Source of the DNA: RGIG5612 sp045616165 | Lineage (GTDB): Bacteria; Bacillota; Clostridia; Lachnospirales; Lachnospiraceae | Assembly (NCBI GenBank): GCA_045616165.1 | Contig: JAZLGF010000013.1 | Location: forward strand, 238,638 to 302,637 | Reading direction: 5' to 3' | Length of the DNA stretch: 64,000 bases | Shown: piece after piece, positions 43,051 through 51,603 of the stretch | How positions within the stretch are numbered: position 1 is the stretch's first letter | Layout of the letters: each line of letters opens with the position of its first letter | Notes under the pieces: generated by a model | What the model was told of the DNA's origin: nothing | The model's input: the letters and a program-made list of their open reading frames with translations, nothing else | Databases searched by the model: none | Program-made: the position numbers and the translations under genes

Positions 43051-44079
43051 TTGAGAGAAATTATTGTAACAACTGAATATGCAGGCGGTCGTTTTGATAA
43101 GTTTTTATTTAAGTATCTTAATTTTGCTTCTAAAAACTTTATATATAAGATGCTTAGAAAAAAAAATATCACATTAAACGGTAAAAAAGCTGTTGGTAAT
43201 GAAATTTTACAAAATGGTGATATAGTTAAACTTTTTTTGGCTGATAATACAATTGAAACTTTTAAAGCTAATAATTCTTTTACAATTCCAGAGAGTAGTT
43301 CTCTAAGAAGTAATATTGTTCCAAAAATTATTTGTTATGAAGATGATAATATTATTATCTTAAATAAACCTTATGGCATTCTTTCTCAAAAATCCAAATT
43401 TTCTGACTATTCATTAAATGAAATGTTGATTGAATATTTGTCATTAAAAAAACCATCAAAAGATGAACCTTTTGATTTTAAGGCTGGTGTTTCAAATAGA
43501 TTAGATAGAAATACAACAGGTATTATTTTAGCTGGAAAAAATCTTAACTCTACTAGACTATTAAACAACGCTGTAAAAAATCGTTTTCTAGAAAAACGAT
43601 ATGTATGTGTTGTAAATGGTGTTTTAGAAGAAAGTAAAACTATTCAAGGGTATTTATTCAAAAATAAAGACTCTAATACTGTTTCTGTTTTTGATAATAA
43701 TTTTAACGGACAAGGTAAAAAAATTATTACTACTTATAAACCTTTAATCAACAATGGTGATTTAACTTTAATTGAAATAAATCTTATTACTGGGAAAAGT
43801 CATCAAATAAGAGCGCACCTTGCTTCAATTGGTCACTATCTTATTGGTGATAATAAATATGGTGATGTATTTGCAAATCATGTTTATAAAAACAAATATA
43901 ATATTAAAGCTCAACTTTTACATGCAATTAATGTTAAATTTGTTTCAATGAATGATGATCTTACTTACCTTAATGGACTTAGCGTTAATGCGCAACTTCC
44001 AGATTATTTTAGAGAATTTTTAATAGGTGAAAATTTATGGCTACCTGGGATAGCAGAGGACTCAGAGGTTCTCAATTAG
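43051..44079 (+). CDS. RluA/RluC-family rRNA pseudouridine synthase
   Basis: N-terminal S4 domain (GGRFDKFLFKYLNFASKNFIYKML), then a synthase domain with IIILNKPYGILSQ, the catalytic Asp in NRLDRNTTGIILAGK, and ITGKSHQIRAHLASIGH near the end. The HRLDxxTSG box appears as NRLDRNTTG. 342 aa. The start is TTG, with AGGTG upstream. It overlaps the next gene recU by 43 nt. Its exact uridine target is unknown; RluC-like (23S 955/2504/2580) is the best guess. Confidence 0.88.
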   Translation: MREIIVTTEYAGGRFDKFLFKYLNFASKNFIYKMLRKKNITLNGKKAVGNEILQNGDIVKLFLADNTIETFKANNSFTIPESSSLRSNIVPKIICYEDDNIIILNKPYGILSQKSKFSDYSLNEMLIEYLSLKKPSKDEPFDFKAGVSNRLDRNTTGIILAGKNLNSTRLLNNAVKNRFLEKRYVCVVNGVLEESKTIQGYLFKNKDSNTVSVFDNNFNGQGKKIITTYKPLINNGDLTLIEINLITGKSHQIRAHLASIGHYLIGDNKYGDVFANHVYKNKYNIKAQLLHAINVKFVSMNDDLTYLNGLSVNAQLPDYFREFLIGENLWLPGIAEDSEVLN

Positions 44080-44567
44080 AAAAAGTTATTAATAAGTCTA
44101 ATGAAAAGTATCGTGAACTAGGACTAGCTCTTGTTCAAAAGATTCCTACGCCTATTAAACCTGTAGAAATTGATGATAATAGACATATAACTCTTGCTTA
44201 TTTTGAACAAAAAAGCACTGTCGATTATATTGGTGTTGTTCAATCTTTTCCTGTGTGCTTTGATGCAAAGGAATGTGCTAGCGATTCTTTTTCTTTTGCT
44301 AATCTTCATGAACACCAATTTAATTTTATGAAAGACTTTGAAAATCAAAGTGGCATTTCTTTTTTATTAATTTATTTTTCTAAATCAGATAAATATTACT
44401 ATATGAGGTTTTATGAACTTGAAAAATTTTTTATCCGTGCTAATGATGGTGGTAAGAAAAGTGTTAATATAAACGAGCTTGATCCAAATTATTTTTTGAC
44501 TGAAAAGTTAGGAGTACCTCTTCATTATCTTGAAGGTATAAATAAAGACATTAACGAAAGAGATTAA
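44037..44567 (+). CDS. recU: Holliday junction resolvase RecU
   Basis: Cuts Holliday junctions in Gram-positive bacteria and also acts with RecA. The N-terminal NRGL...SQLEKVINKSNEKYRELGLALVQKIPTP block is typical, and the endonuclease core has ITLAYFEQKSTVDYIGV, with the E-x-K and D catalytic pattern. 176 aa. The gene starts inside the end of the upstream synthase gene (43-nt overlap). Confidence 0.9.
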   Translation: MATWDSRGLRGSQLEKVINKSNEKYRELGLALVQKIPTPIKPVEIDDNRHITLAYFEQKSTVDYIGVVQSFPVCFDAKECASDSFSFANLHEHQFNFMKDFENQSGISFLLIYFSKSDKYYYMRFYELEKFFIRANDGGKKSVNINELDPNYFLTEKLGVPLHYLEGINKDINERD

Positions 44568-44568
44568 T

Positions 44569-46431
44569 ATGAGTAAACTTGCTTTATCTAATGAGATTTT
44601 AATGAGTATAGAAAAACCGGCTAGATACACCGGTGGCGAAGTTAATTGCGTTTTTAAGAATAAAGATAAAATCGATATTCGTTTTGCTATGTGTTTTCCA
44701 GATGTTTATGAAATTGGTATGAGCCATCTTGGATTACAAATAATATATTCTATGCTTAACGAACGTGACGATATATGGTGCGAAAGAGTTTTTTCACCAT
44801 GGAGTGATTTACATAAAGTTTTAAAAGATAAATCTATTCCTTTATTTGCATTAGAATCCCAAGACCCTATTAAAGATTTTGATTTTCTTGGTATTACATT
44901 GCAATATGAAATGGCATATACGAACGTCCTTCAAATTTTAGATTTGTCCGATATTCCTATTTATTCCAAAGATAGAGATGAAAGCGATCCTTTTGTAATT
45001 GGTGGTGGTCCATGTACTTATAATCCTGAACCTTTGGCTGATTTTTTTGATTTATTCTATATTGGTGAAGGCGAATGTGTTTATTATGAATTAATGGATG
45101 TTTATAAAAACTTTAAAAATCGTGGACTTTCAAGATTAGATTTTTTGAAAGCTGCTGCCAAAATTCATGGGATCTACGTTCCTTCGTTATATGATGTCTC
45201 TTATAACGAAGATGGAACAATTAAATCTTTTAATCCAATTTTTGATGATGTTCCTTCAAAAATTAAAAGACAAGTCGTTAACGATTTAAGTAATACTTTT
45301 TATCCTAGCGCGCCTATCGTTCCATACGTTCAAGCAACTCAAGATAGAGCAGTATTAGAAGTTCAAAGAGGTTGCATTAGAGGTTGTAGATTTTGTCAGG
45401 CTGGCATGGTATATAGACCTCTTCGTACTAGATCTTTAGATTTTTTGAAAAATAAAGCTAAGGAGATGATTAAAAATACTGGATTTGAAGAATTATCTTT
45501 ATCATCTCTTAGTACTAGTGATTATCCGGATTTAGGTGAATTATTAGATTTTTTATTAAATGAATTCAAAGACAAGAAAGTTAATATATCTTTGCCTTCT
45601 TTACGTATTGATAAATTTTCTTTAGATGTTATGAGTAAAGTTCAAGATGTTAGAAAAAGTTCTTTAACTTTTGCTCCTGAAGCTGGAAGCCAAAGATTAA
45701 GAAATGTTATTAATAAAGGTATTTGTGAAGAAGACATTATTAATGGTTCTACTATGGCTTTCAAAGGTGGTTGGAATAAGGTTAAACTTTATTTTATGTT
45801 AGGGCTTCCTACTGAAACAGATGAGGATATTTTAGGTATTTCTAACCTTGCTGAGCTTGTTGCAAAAACTTATTATGATTGCGTTCCAAAAGAGGAACGA
45901 ATTGGTAAAGTTCAAATTACTGTTAGTACTTCATTTTTTATTCCAAAACCTTTCACTCCTTTTGAATGGTGCGCTATGCATGATCCGGATACTTATTTAG
46001 ATAAAGCTCATTTTTTAAATGATTCTATTAAAGAACAATTAAACAAAAAAAGTATAAGATATAATTGGCATGATGCAAAAACTTCTGTTATAGAAGGTTT
46101 GCTTGCAAGAGGTGATAGAAGAGTGGGCCAAATTATTTTAAATGCTTATAACGAAGGTGCTATCTTCGATTCATGGACTGATTTTTTTAATTATGATTTT
46201 TGGCTTAATGCTATTAATAAATCTAAACTCGGTCTCGATTTTTATGTCTATAGAAGTAGAGATTTAGATGAAATCTTTCCATGGGATTTTATTGACATTG
46301 GTGTTACTAAAGATTTCCTTAAACGAGAATGGGCTAATGCTTTAGATGAAAAAGTTACTCCTAACTGTGCCGAAAAATGTTCTGGCTGTGGTGCTAATTG
46401 TTTCAAAGGAGGTATCTGCTTTGAGAATTAG
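44569..46431 (+). CDS. B12-binding-type radical SAM protein (TIGR03960 family)
   Basis: 620 residues. An N-terminal B12-binding-like region contains FPDVYEIGMSHLGLQIIY, and the radical SAM core has CIRGCRFCQAG, the CxxxCxxC cluster site, followed by SLPSLRID and FAPEAGSQRLRNVINKG. The C-terminus carries further cysteines (CAEKCSGCGANCFKGGIC). The family is always next to a DUF2344 protein, as here, and has been linked to RNA modification, but its reaction is unknown. Its end overlaps the DUF2344 gene by 11 nt. Confidence 0.88.
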   Translation: MSKLALSNEILMSIEKPARYTGGEVNCVFKNKDKIDIRFAMCFPDVYEIGMSHLGLQIIYSMLNERDDIWCERVFSPWSDLHKVLKDKSIPLFALESQDPIKDFDFLGITLQYEMAYTNVLQILDLSDIPIYSKDRDESDPFVIGGGPCTYNPEPLADFFDLFYIGEGECVYYELMDVYKNFKNRGLSRLDFLKAAAKIHGIYVPSLYDVSYNEDGTIKSFNPIFDDVPSKIKRQVVNDLSNTFYPSAPIVPYVQATQDRAVLEVQRGCIRGCRFCQAGMVYRPLRTRSLDFLKNKAKEMIKNTGFEELSLSSLSTSDYPDLGELLDFLLNEFKDKKVNISLPSLRIDKFSLDVMSKVQDVRKSSLTFAPEAGSQRLRNVINKGICEEDIINGSTMAFKGGWNKVKLYFMLGLPTETDEDILGISNLAELVAKTYYDCVPKEERIGKVQITVSTSFFIPKPFTPFEWCAMHDPDTYLDKAHFLNDSIKEQLNKKSIRYNWHDAKTSVIEGLLARGDRRVGQIILNAYNEGAIFDSWTDFFNYDFWLNAINKSKLGLDFYVYRSRDLDEIFPWDFIDIGVTKDFLKREWANALDEKVTPNCAEKCSGCGANCFKGGICFEN

Positions 46432-47080
46432 AATTAAATTTGCTAAAAAAAATGATGCTAAGTATTTAGGTCATTTAGATATTATGAGATTTTTCCAAAG
46501 ACTTTTTAATAGAGCAGATATTTTAATGGAATATTCAGAAGGTTTTAATCCACATCAAAAATTAAGTTTTGCTCAGCCTTTGGGCGTTGGCATTTTAAGT
46601 AACGGCGAATACCTTGATGCAGAAATTAAAGATGGTCAAAATCTTAATTTAATACTTTCTAACTTAAATGAATTTTCCGGTTCCGGTTTTGAAATACTAA
46701 GTATTAAGGAGGTTATTGGAAATTCTAAATCTATGGCTGCTTTAAGATATGCTAAATATAGGATTGTTGGTGATTTTAATTTTGATTCTTCAATTATTGA
46801 TTTATTATTAAGCAAAAATTCTTTAATTGTTCCTAAAACTACTAAAAGTGGTACTAAAGACGTTGATATAAGACCTCTTATTCATGATTTGCGTTTTGAA
46901 AATAATGACTTAGTTTTTACTGTATCTGCTGCCTCTGATAATAACTTAAAAGCTGATACACTTCTTAGTGTTCTTTGTGATTTATCAAATAATTTGTACA
47001 ATAAATATGATTATATTTTTATTAGAGAAGATTTGTTAACTGATAATTTTATTTCACTTGAAAATTTTCAAACTATTTAA
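46421..47080 (+). CDS. DUF2344 / TIGR03936 radical-SAM-linked protein
   Basis: Partner of the preceding radical SAM protein, 219 aa. The N-terminus RIKFAKKNDAKYLGHLDIMRFFQRLFNRADI and FNPHQKLSFAQPLGVGI are family hallmarks (key GHLD, RA, NPHxKLSFA). I set the start at TTG 46421, as AAAGGAGG is 8 nt upstream. No ATG is near. Translation is coupled with the upstream gene, whose stop lies just inside. Confidence 0.87.
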   Translation: MRIRIKFAKKNDAKYLGHLDIMRFFQRLFNRADILMEYSEGFNPHQKLSFAQPLGVGILSNGEYLDAEIKDGQNLNLILSNLNEFSGSGFEILSIKEVIGNSKSMAALRYAKYRIVGDFNFDSSIIDLLLSKNSLIVPKTTKSGTKDVDIRPLIHDLRFENNDLVFTVSAASDNNLKADTLLSVLCDLSNNLYNKYDYIFIREDLLTDNFISLENFQTI

Positions 47081-47083
47081 TTT

Positions 47084-48295
47084 ATGAAAAAACAAGGTAA
47101 ATTAGTAATAACTAAAATCGAAAATTATATATTCTCTTTGTTGTATGATAACAATAATGAAATCATGCAAATAAATGTTGATGGAAACGATGAAAGTATT
47201 TTAGGAAATATTTACATCGGTCGTGTTAATAATATTGTTAAAAATATTAATGCTGCTTTTATTGAATTTCAAAATGGATTGAGTGGTTATTATTCACTTG
47301 ATACTTTTGATAAACCGATTTTTATTAATACTGACAGAAAGCCTGGTCCTATTCGCCAAGGCGATTTAGTTTTAGTTCAAGTTACTAAAGAAGCTAGTGG
47401 TACTAAAGATCCTGTTCTTACTACTAATATTAATTTTGTTGGAAAATATGTTGTTTTTACTCTTAAACAACCTGGCGTTCATTTTTCTAATAAATTAAAA
47501 TGGCCTGAATTAATTGAATCCATCACTAATAGATATAGTAAATATAATTATTCTGATTTTGGTTTTATTATTAGAACTAACGCTTATCATGCAGACGTTA
47601 ATGATATTTTTGACGAGATTGAATTATTTGTAAAACTTTGGCTTGTTACAAAAGATATTGCTATGCAAAAAAAATCTATTGATATTCTTTATAAAGCTCC
47701 TAAATCTTATATCGCTAGTATTCGCGATGGTTATCATAATGAAATGGGGCAGATTATTACAGATAATAAATTTATATATGATGAAATAAGATCTTATCTT
47801 GAAGCATATCAATTTGCTGATTTAAATAAACTAAAATTTTATGATAATCAAGTTACTTCTTTACAAACTCTTTACAATGTAAAAAAAGATATTGCTAATG
47901 CACTTACAGATAGAGTATGGCTTAAATCTGGAGGTTACATTATTATTGAGCCTACGGAAGCTTTGACTTCTATTGATGTTAATTCTGGTAAATATGTTTC
48001 TCAAAAAGAATCTCAAAAAGAATATTTAAAAATTAATTTAGAAGCTGCTAAAGAAATTGCTCATCAAATTAGACTTAGAAATCTTACTGGTATTATCATC
48101 ATTGATTTTATAAATATGAAAAATAAAGATTCTCAAGAACAATTAATTAAATATCTTGACGATTTACTTTCTGATGATCCTATAAAAACTTCTTTAGTTG
48201 ATATGACTAAATTGAACTTAGTAGAAGTAACTCGCAAAAAAGGACGTCTTCCTTTACACCAAATATTTGTTAAAAATTTTTTACAAAATCTTTAA
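47084..48295 (+). CDS. rng: Ribonuclease G/E family endoribonuclease
   Basis: Processes rRNA and mRNA in bacteria. An N-terminal S1 domain (GNIYIGRVNNIVKNINAAFIEF) is followed by the catalytic region with TSIDVNSGKYV and IIIDFINM, holding the two metal-binding aspartates. It ends shortly after EVTRKKGRLPL; the Cys-x-x-Cys zinc-link of E. coli RNase G is not present. 403 aa. It starts 4 nt after the DUF2344 gene without a Shine-Dalgarno. Confidence 0.88.
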   Translation: MKKQGKLVITKIENYIFSLLYDNNNEIMQINVDGNDESILGNIYIGRVNNIVKNINAAFIEFQNGLSGYYSLDTFDKPIFINTDRKPGPIRQGDLVLVQVTKEASGTKDPVLTTNINFVGKYVVFTLKQPGVHFSNKLKWPELIESITNRYSKYNYSDFGFIIRTNAYHADVNDIFDEIELFVKLWLVTKDIAMQKKSIDILYKAPKSYIASIRDGYHNEMGQIITDNKFIYDEIRSYLEAYQFADLNKLKFYDNQVTSLQTLYNVKKDIANALTDRVWLKSGGYIIIEPTEALTSIDVNSGKYVSQKESQKEYLKINLEAAKEIAHQIRLRNLTGIIIIDFINMKNKDSQEQLIKYLDDLLSDDPIKTSLVDMTKLNLVEVTRKKGRLPLHQIFVKNFLQNL

Positions 48296-48303
48296 ATTTT
48301 TAG

Positions 48304-48349
48304 TTGAAATTAATTTTGTTTTTTGATATTATGTTCAAACGAGTTTGAA
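48304..48349 (+). promoter_or_regulatory. Promoter with palindrome over the transcription start
   Basis: TTGAAA (48304-48309), 17-bp spacer, TATTAT (48327-48332). The palindrome TTCAAAC-GA-GTTTGAA (48334-48349) lies at the expected start site and may be an operator. Confidence 0.65.
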
Positions 48350-48384
48350 ATATTTTGTTTTTTTCTATTTTTTGAGGTGTATAA

Positions 48385-49161
48385 ATGAACGATATAATCC
48401 AAGAAATAAGAGCAGGAAATAAGGCTGCAGTTAAAGCTGTTTATCAAAAATATGCTAAAGATGTCTATAATTTTGCCAAGTCTATTACTGGCGATCATGA
48501 TAGCGCTTTATTCGCAACTAAAAAAACTTTTTCTATTTTATTTAATAATATTAAAAAGGGTGATGAACCTACTAATTTACGTACAGCTGCATTAAAGATT
48601 GCTTATGATGAAGCTTATAATGCTGCAACATCTCTTAAATCTGCAGATAAATCTACTAATGCTTATGCTGAGTCAGAATCACCTGCTAACAAAACTTATC
48701 TTCAGCCTAAGAATATTGAAAAAAATTCATATGATAATCAAACTAGACAAAATAGTTATTCTTATGATGATTCATATGATGATTATAATAATTCACGTGC
48801 TAAAGTTTCTGCTAAGAGACAAAGTTACCAAGAGCCTGAATATGATGATTATAATTATGATGATTCATATCAAGACGATTATGAGGAATATGAGGCTCCT
48901 AAAAATACTAGCCGCAATAGACGAAACAATTCAGTTTATAACGCTTTTGATGAAGAAGATCGTTATGACGATTACGATGATGATTATAAGCCTGAAAAAC
49001 ATCGCAACAAAGGATTATTTGTATTTTGCATTATCATAAATATTGTTTTAATTCTTATTCTTTTATGGTTCTTATGCGGATTACTTGTTAACCTTGGTGT
49101 ATTACCAAATATTGATCTTGGATATACTTGGTTTAACAACACAATATATCCATTGTTTTAG
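48385..49161 (+). CDS. Sigma-region-2-like protein with Tyr/Asp-rich linker and C-terminal membrane helix
   Basis: 258 residues. Residues 1-75 (AGNKAAVKAVYQKYAKDVYNFAKSITGDHDSALFATKKTFSILF, key AVYQKYAKDVYNFA) follow the pattern of sigma-70 region 2 in ECF factors. No region 4 follows. Instead residues 80-205 form a disordered stretch with repeated DDYxxYDDSY-type units, and one hydrophobic helix sits near 213-238 with a short outer tail. It may be a membrane-held regulator or a degenerate sigma protein; that is an inference. GAGGTG precedes the ATG. It has its own promoter with a palindrome. Confidence 0.65.
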   Translation: MNDIIQEIRAGNKAAVKAVYQKYAKDVYNFAKSITGDHDSALFATKKTFSILFNNIKKGDEPTNLRTAALKIAYDEAYNAATSLKSADKSTNAYAESESPANKTYLQPKNIEKNSYDNQTRQNSYSYDDSYDDYNNSRAKVSAKRQSYQEPEYDDYNYDDSYQDDYEEYEAPKNTSRNRRNNSVYNAFDEEDRYDDYDDDYKPEKHRNKGLFVFCIIINIVLILILLWFLCGLLVNLGVLPNIDLGYTWFNNTIYPLF

Positions 49162-49195
49162 CTAACTTATCAATTTAATTTTTATTGATTTTAAG

Positions 49196-49221
49196 GGAAA
49201 TGTCGTTGACATTTCCTTTTT
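49196..49221 (+). terminator. Terminator before the rplU leader
   Basis: GGAAATGTC (49196-49204), loop GTT, GACATTTCC (49208-49216), T run. Its 3' arm shares bases with a TTGACA -35 box (49206-49211). Confidence 0.8.
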
Positions 49222-49312
49222 GTTATGATAAATTTTTAAAGTTGACCGCTCAATGAGGTTTAAGTCCTTATGGCACCGTAATTGGCGAGTATTTATTTAG
49301 GAGGTACATGTT
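49206..49312 (+). promoter_or_regulatory. Promoter and L21-type leader of rplU-rpmA
   Basis: TTGACA (49206-49211), 17-bp spacer, TAAATT (49229-49234). The leader (about 49241-49305) contains GACCGCTCAATGAGG, CCTTATGGCACC and GTAATTGGCGAG and ends with AGGAGG. Position and size fit the ribosomal L21 leader RNA that lies upstream of rplU in Firmicutes; I did not align it. Confidence 0.55.
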
Positions 49313-49675
49313 ATGTACGCAATTATTTCTACCGGCGGAAAACAGTACAAAGTTTCCAAAGGTGATGTAATCAAGGTTGAAAAACTTGACCTTGAAGTTG
49401 GTTCAAAAGTTACTTTTGATCAGGTGCTTTTAGTTAGCGACAAAAAGGTTACGGTTGGTAGTCCTTTTGTTGCTGGTGCTAAAGTTGAAGCTACTGTTAA
49501 AGATCAGGGCAAGGCTAAAAAGGTAATCGTTTATAAATACAAACCAAAATCAGGTTACCACAAAAAACAAGGCCATCGTCAACTTTTTACTGAACTTGAA
49601 ATCAATAATGTTTCTTTAGGTTCAACAAAGAGTGAAGATGTGACTGAAGCTGCTGATGAAGCAAAAGAAGCTTAA
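49313..49675 (+). CDS. rplU: 50S ribosomal protein bL21
   Basis: Binds 23S rRNA in the large subunit. The 120-residue protein begins MYAIISTGGKQYKVSKGD and carries VIVYKYKPKSGYHKKQGHRQ, both diagnostic of bL21. It has a C-terminal Glu/Asp/Ala tail (about 15 residues) longer than in most. AGGAGG precedes the ATG. rpmA follows after 32 nt, with no ribosomal processing protease (prp) gene between. Confidence 0.96.
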   Translation: MYAIISTGGKQYKVSKGDVIKVEKLDLEVGSKVTFDQVLLVSDKKVTVGSPFVAGAKVEATVKDQGKAKKVIVYKYKPKSGYHKKQGHRQLFTELEINNVSLGSTKSEDVTEAADEAKEA

Positions 49676-49707
49676 GTAATGATTTTTGAGTAAAGGAGTG
49701 AAAACAT

Positions 49708-49968
49708 ATGGCACATAAAAAAGGTGTGGGTTCTACACGAAATGGTAGAGATTCCGAGTCTAAACGTTTAGGCGCTAAAAGAGCTGATGGTCAGTTTGTT
49801 AAAGCCGGTAATATCTTATATAAACAAAGAGGTACTAAAATTCATCCTGGTGAAAACGTTGGCCGTGGCAAAGATGATACTTTATTTGCACTTGCAGATG
49901 GAAAAGTTCATTTCCACAGATTAGGCAGAGATAAAAAACAAGTTTCTGTTTTACCTGTTGAAAAATAA
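49708..49968 (+). CDS. rpmA: 50S ribosomal protein bL27
   Basis: Large-subunit protein whose N-terminus reaches the peptidyl-transferase centre. 86 residues beginning MAHKKGVGSTRNGRDSESKR. Unlike most Firmicutes L27, there is no cleavable N-terminal extension before AHKKG, which agrees with the lack of prp between rplU and rpmA. AAAGGAG precedes the ATG. A very strong terminator follows. Confidence 0.96.
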   Translation: MAHKKGVGSTRNGRDSESKRLGAKRADGQFVKAGNILYKQRGTKIHPGENVGRGKDDTLFALADGKVHFHRLGRDKKQVSVLPVEK

Positions 49969-49981
49969 CACATTAATTGTA

Positions 49982-50016
49982 AGGGCTTCAAACTTGGTTT
50001 GAGGCCCTAATTTTTT
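49982..50016 (+). terminator. Terminator of rplU-rpmA
   Basis: AGGGCTTCAAAC (49982-49993) pairs over 12 bp with GTTTGAGGCCCT (49997-50008, one T-G pair), loop TTG, followed by TTTTTT. Confidence 0.9.
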
Positions 50017-50022
50017 CAAATT

Positions 50023-51309
50023 ATGTTTGCTGATATTGCTAAAATTTCAATTAAATCTGGTAAGGGCGGAGATGGACATGTTTCTTTCAGAAGAGAAAAA
50101 TATGTCCCTGATGGTGGTCCTGATGGTGGTGACGGCGGCAACGGTGGTAACGTTGTTTTTGTTGTAGATAAAAATATAAATACTTTAATTGATTATCGTC
50201 ATAAACATAAATTTGCTGCTGAACCAGGATGTGAAGGTGGAGCTAAACGGTGTCATGGTGCTAATGGTGCTGACATTATATTAAAAGTTCCTGAGGGTAC
50301 TGTTATTCGTGAAGCTAATTCAAATTTAATTATTCATGACATGGGTTCTTCTAGTGAACCTTTTGTAATCTTAAAAGGTGGTCGTGGTGGTAAAGGTAAT
50401 ATGAATTATGCCACACCTGTTATGCAAGCGCCTAAATATGCTCAGCCTGGTGGTAAAGCAAAAGAACTTGATATTATTTTAGAACTAAAATGTATAGCTG
50501 ATGTTGGTTTAGTTGGTTTCCCAAATGTTGGTAAATCTACTTTCTTAGCTTCAGTAACTAATGCACGACCTAAAATTGCTAATTATCACTTTACTACTTT
50601 AGATCCAAATTTGGGTGTTGTTGATATGGGTGATAATGGTTTTATTATGGCTGATATTCCTGGTCTTATTGAAGGTGCTTCTGATGGCATCGGTTTAGGT
50701 CATGAATTTCTTAAGCATATTGAGCGTTGTCGTGTTTTAATTCATGTTGTTGATGCTAGCGGCTCAGAAGGAAGAGATCCTGTAGCTGATGTACATGCAA
50801 TCAATCAAGAACTTTCAAAATATAACGATATTTTATCTAATAAAAAGCAAGTAATTGCTGCTAATAAAACCGATTTGATTTTTGATGAAAATATTCTTGA
50901 TGAAACTTTAACTAAACTTTCCGCTATTAATCCTAATATAAAAGTTTTTCCTATTTCTGCTGCTACTTTTAAGGGTACAAAAGAACTTTTATATTATGTT
51001 CAAGAACTTCTTTCTAAAGAAGAAGCTATTAAAGTTTTTGATAGTGAATATGATGTTAATGGTCAATATCAAGATGATGAAATTGAACCGTTTAAGATTT
51101 ATAAACTTGATGATTCTACTTACTGTGCTGAAGGTCCAAGAATCGAAAGAATGCTTGGTTATACTAATTTAGAATCTGAAAAAGGTTTTATGTTCTTCCA
51201 AAACTTCATGAAGGAGCAGGGTATTATTGACGAAATGAAAAAACTTGGTCTTAGTGAAGGTGATACTGTTAAAATTTATGGTCATGAATTTGACTATTAT
51301 GAGGATTAA
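50023..51309 (+). CDS. obgE: GTPase Obg
   Basis: Essential GTPase of ribosome assembly and stress response. The glycine-rich Obg fold (SGKGGDGHVSFRREKYVPDGGPDGGDGG, key GGDGG) is followed by the G domain with GFPNVGKST, DIPGLIEGA and NKTD, and a C-terminal OCT domain (IYKLDDSTYCAEGPRIERML). 428 aa. ATG 50023 lies 7 nt after the T run of the terminator with no Shine-Dalgarno. Confidence 0.95.
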   Translation: MFADIAKISIKSGKGGDGHVSFRREKYVPDGGPDGGDGGNGGNVVFVVDKNINTLIDYRHKHKFAAEPGCEGGAKRCHGANGADIILKVPEGTVIREANSNLIIHDMGSSSEPFVILKGGRGGKGNMNYATPVMQAPKYAQPGGKAKELDIILELKCIADVGLVGFPNVGKSTFLASVTNARPKIANYHFTTLDPNLGVVDMGDNGFIMADIPGLIEGASDGIGLGHEFLKHIERCRVLIHVVDASGSEGRDPVADVHAINQELSKYNDILSNKKQVIAANKTDLIFDENILDETLTKLSAINPNIKVFPISAATFKGTKELLYYVQELLSKEEAIKVFDSEYDVNGQYQDDEIEPFKIYKLDDSTYCAEGPRIERMLGYTNLESEKGFMFFQNFMKEQGIIDEMKKLGLSEGDTVKIYGHEFDYYED

Positions 51310-51311
51310 TT

Positions 51312-51590
51312 ATGACAAGTAAAGAACGTGCTAATTTAAGAAGCTTAGCTCACCATTTAGAACCTGTTATAAATGTTGGAAAGGATTGTGTTTCTCCCGA
51401 CATTATACTTGCTATTGATGAGGCTTTAGAAGCTAGAGAACTTATTAAAGTTGGTGTATTAAAGAACTGTTTTGAAGATGTTCGGACAGTTGCAGAAAAA
51501 ATTTCTGAACGAACAAATTCACAAATTGTTCAGGTTATGGGTAGAAAAATTACTCTATATAGGTATAATAAAAGGAGACATACTAAATAA
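51312..51590 (+). CDS. yhbY: YhbY-family RNA-binding protein (CRM domain)
   Basis: Small ribosome-assembly protein (92 aa) with a CRM domain. ERANLRSLAHHLEPVINVGKDCVSPDII and the GxxG-like VMGRKITLYR are characteristic. It starts 2 nt after obgE and is followed by nadD, a very common arrangement in Clostridia. Confidence 0.9.
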   Translation: MTSKERANLRSLAHHLEPVINVGKDCVSPDIILAIDEALEARELIKVGVLKNCFEDVRTVAEKISERTNSQIVQVMGRKITLYRYNKRRHTK

Positions 51591-51603
51591 TTCGGAGGTT
51601 ATT

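Noticed and set aside
48700..48990. DNA repeat or CRISPR-like array
   Set aside because: Repetition comes from Asp/Tyr codons in a coding region; spacing is irregular.
48599..49039. 146-codon frame inside the sigma-like gene
   Set aside because: Met/Ile-rich frame produced by the GATGATTAT-type codon repeats of the real gene.
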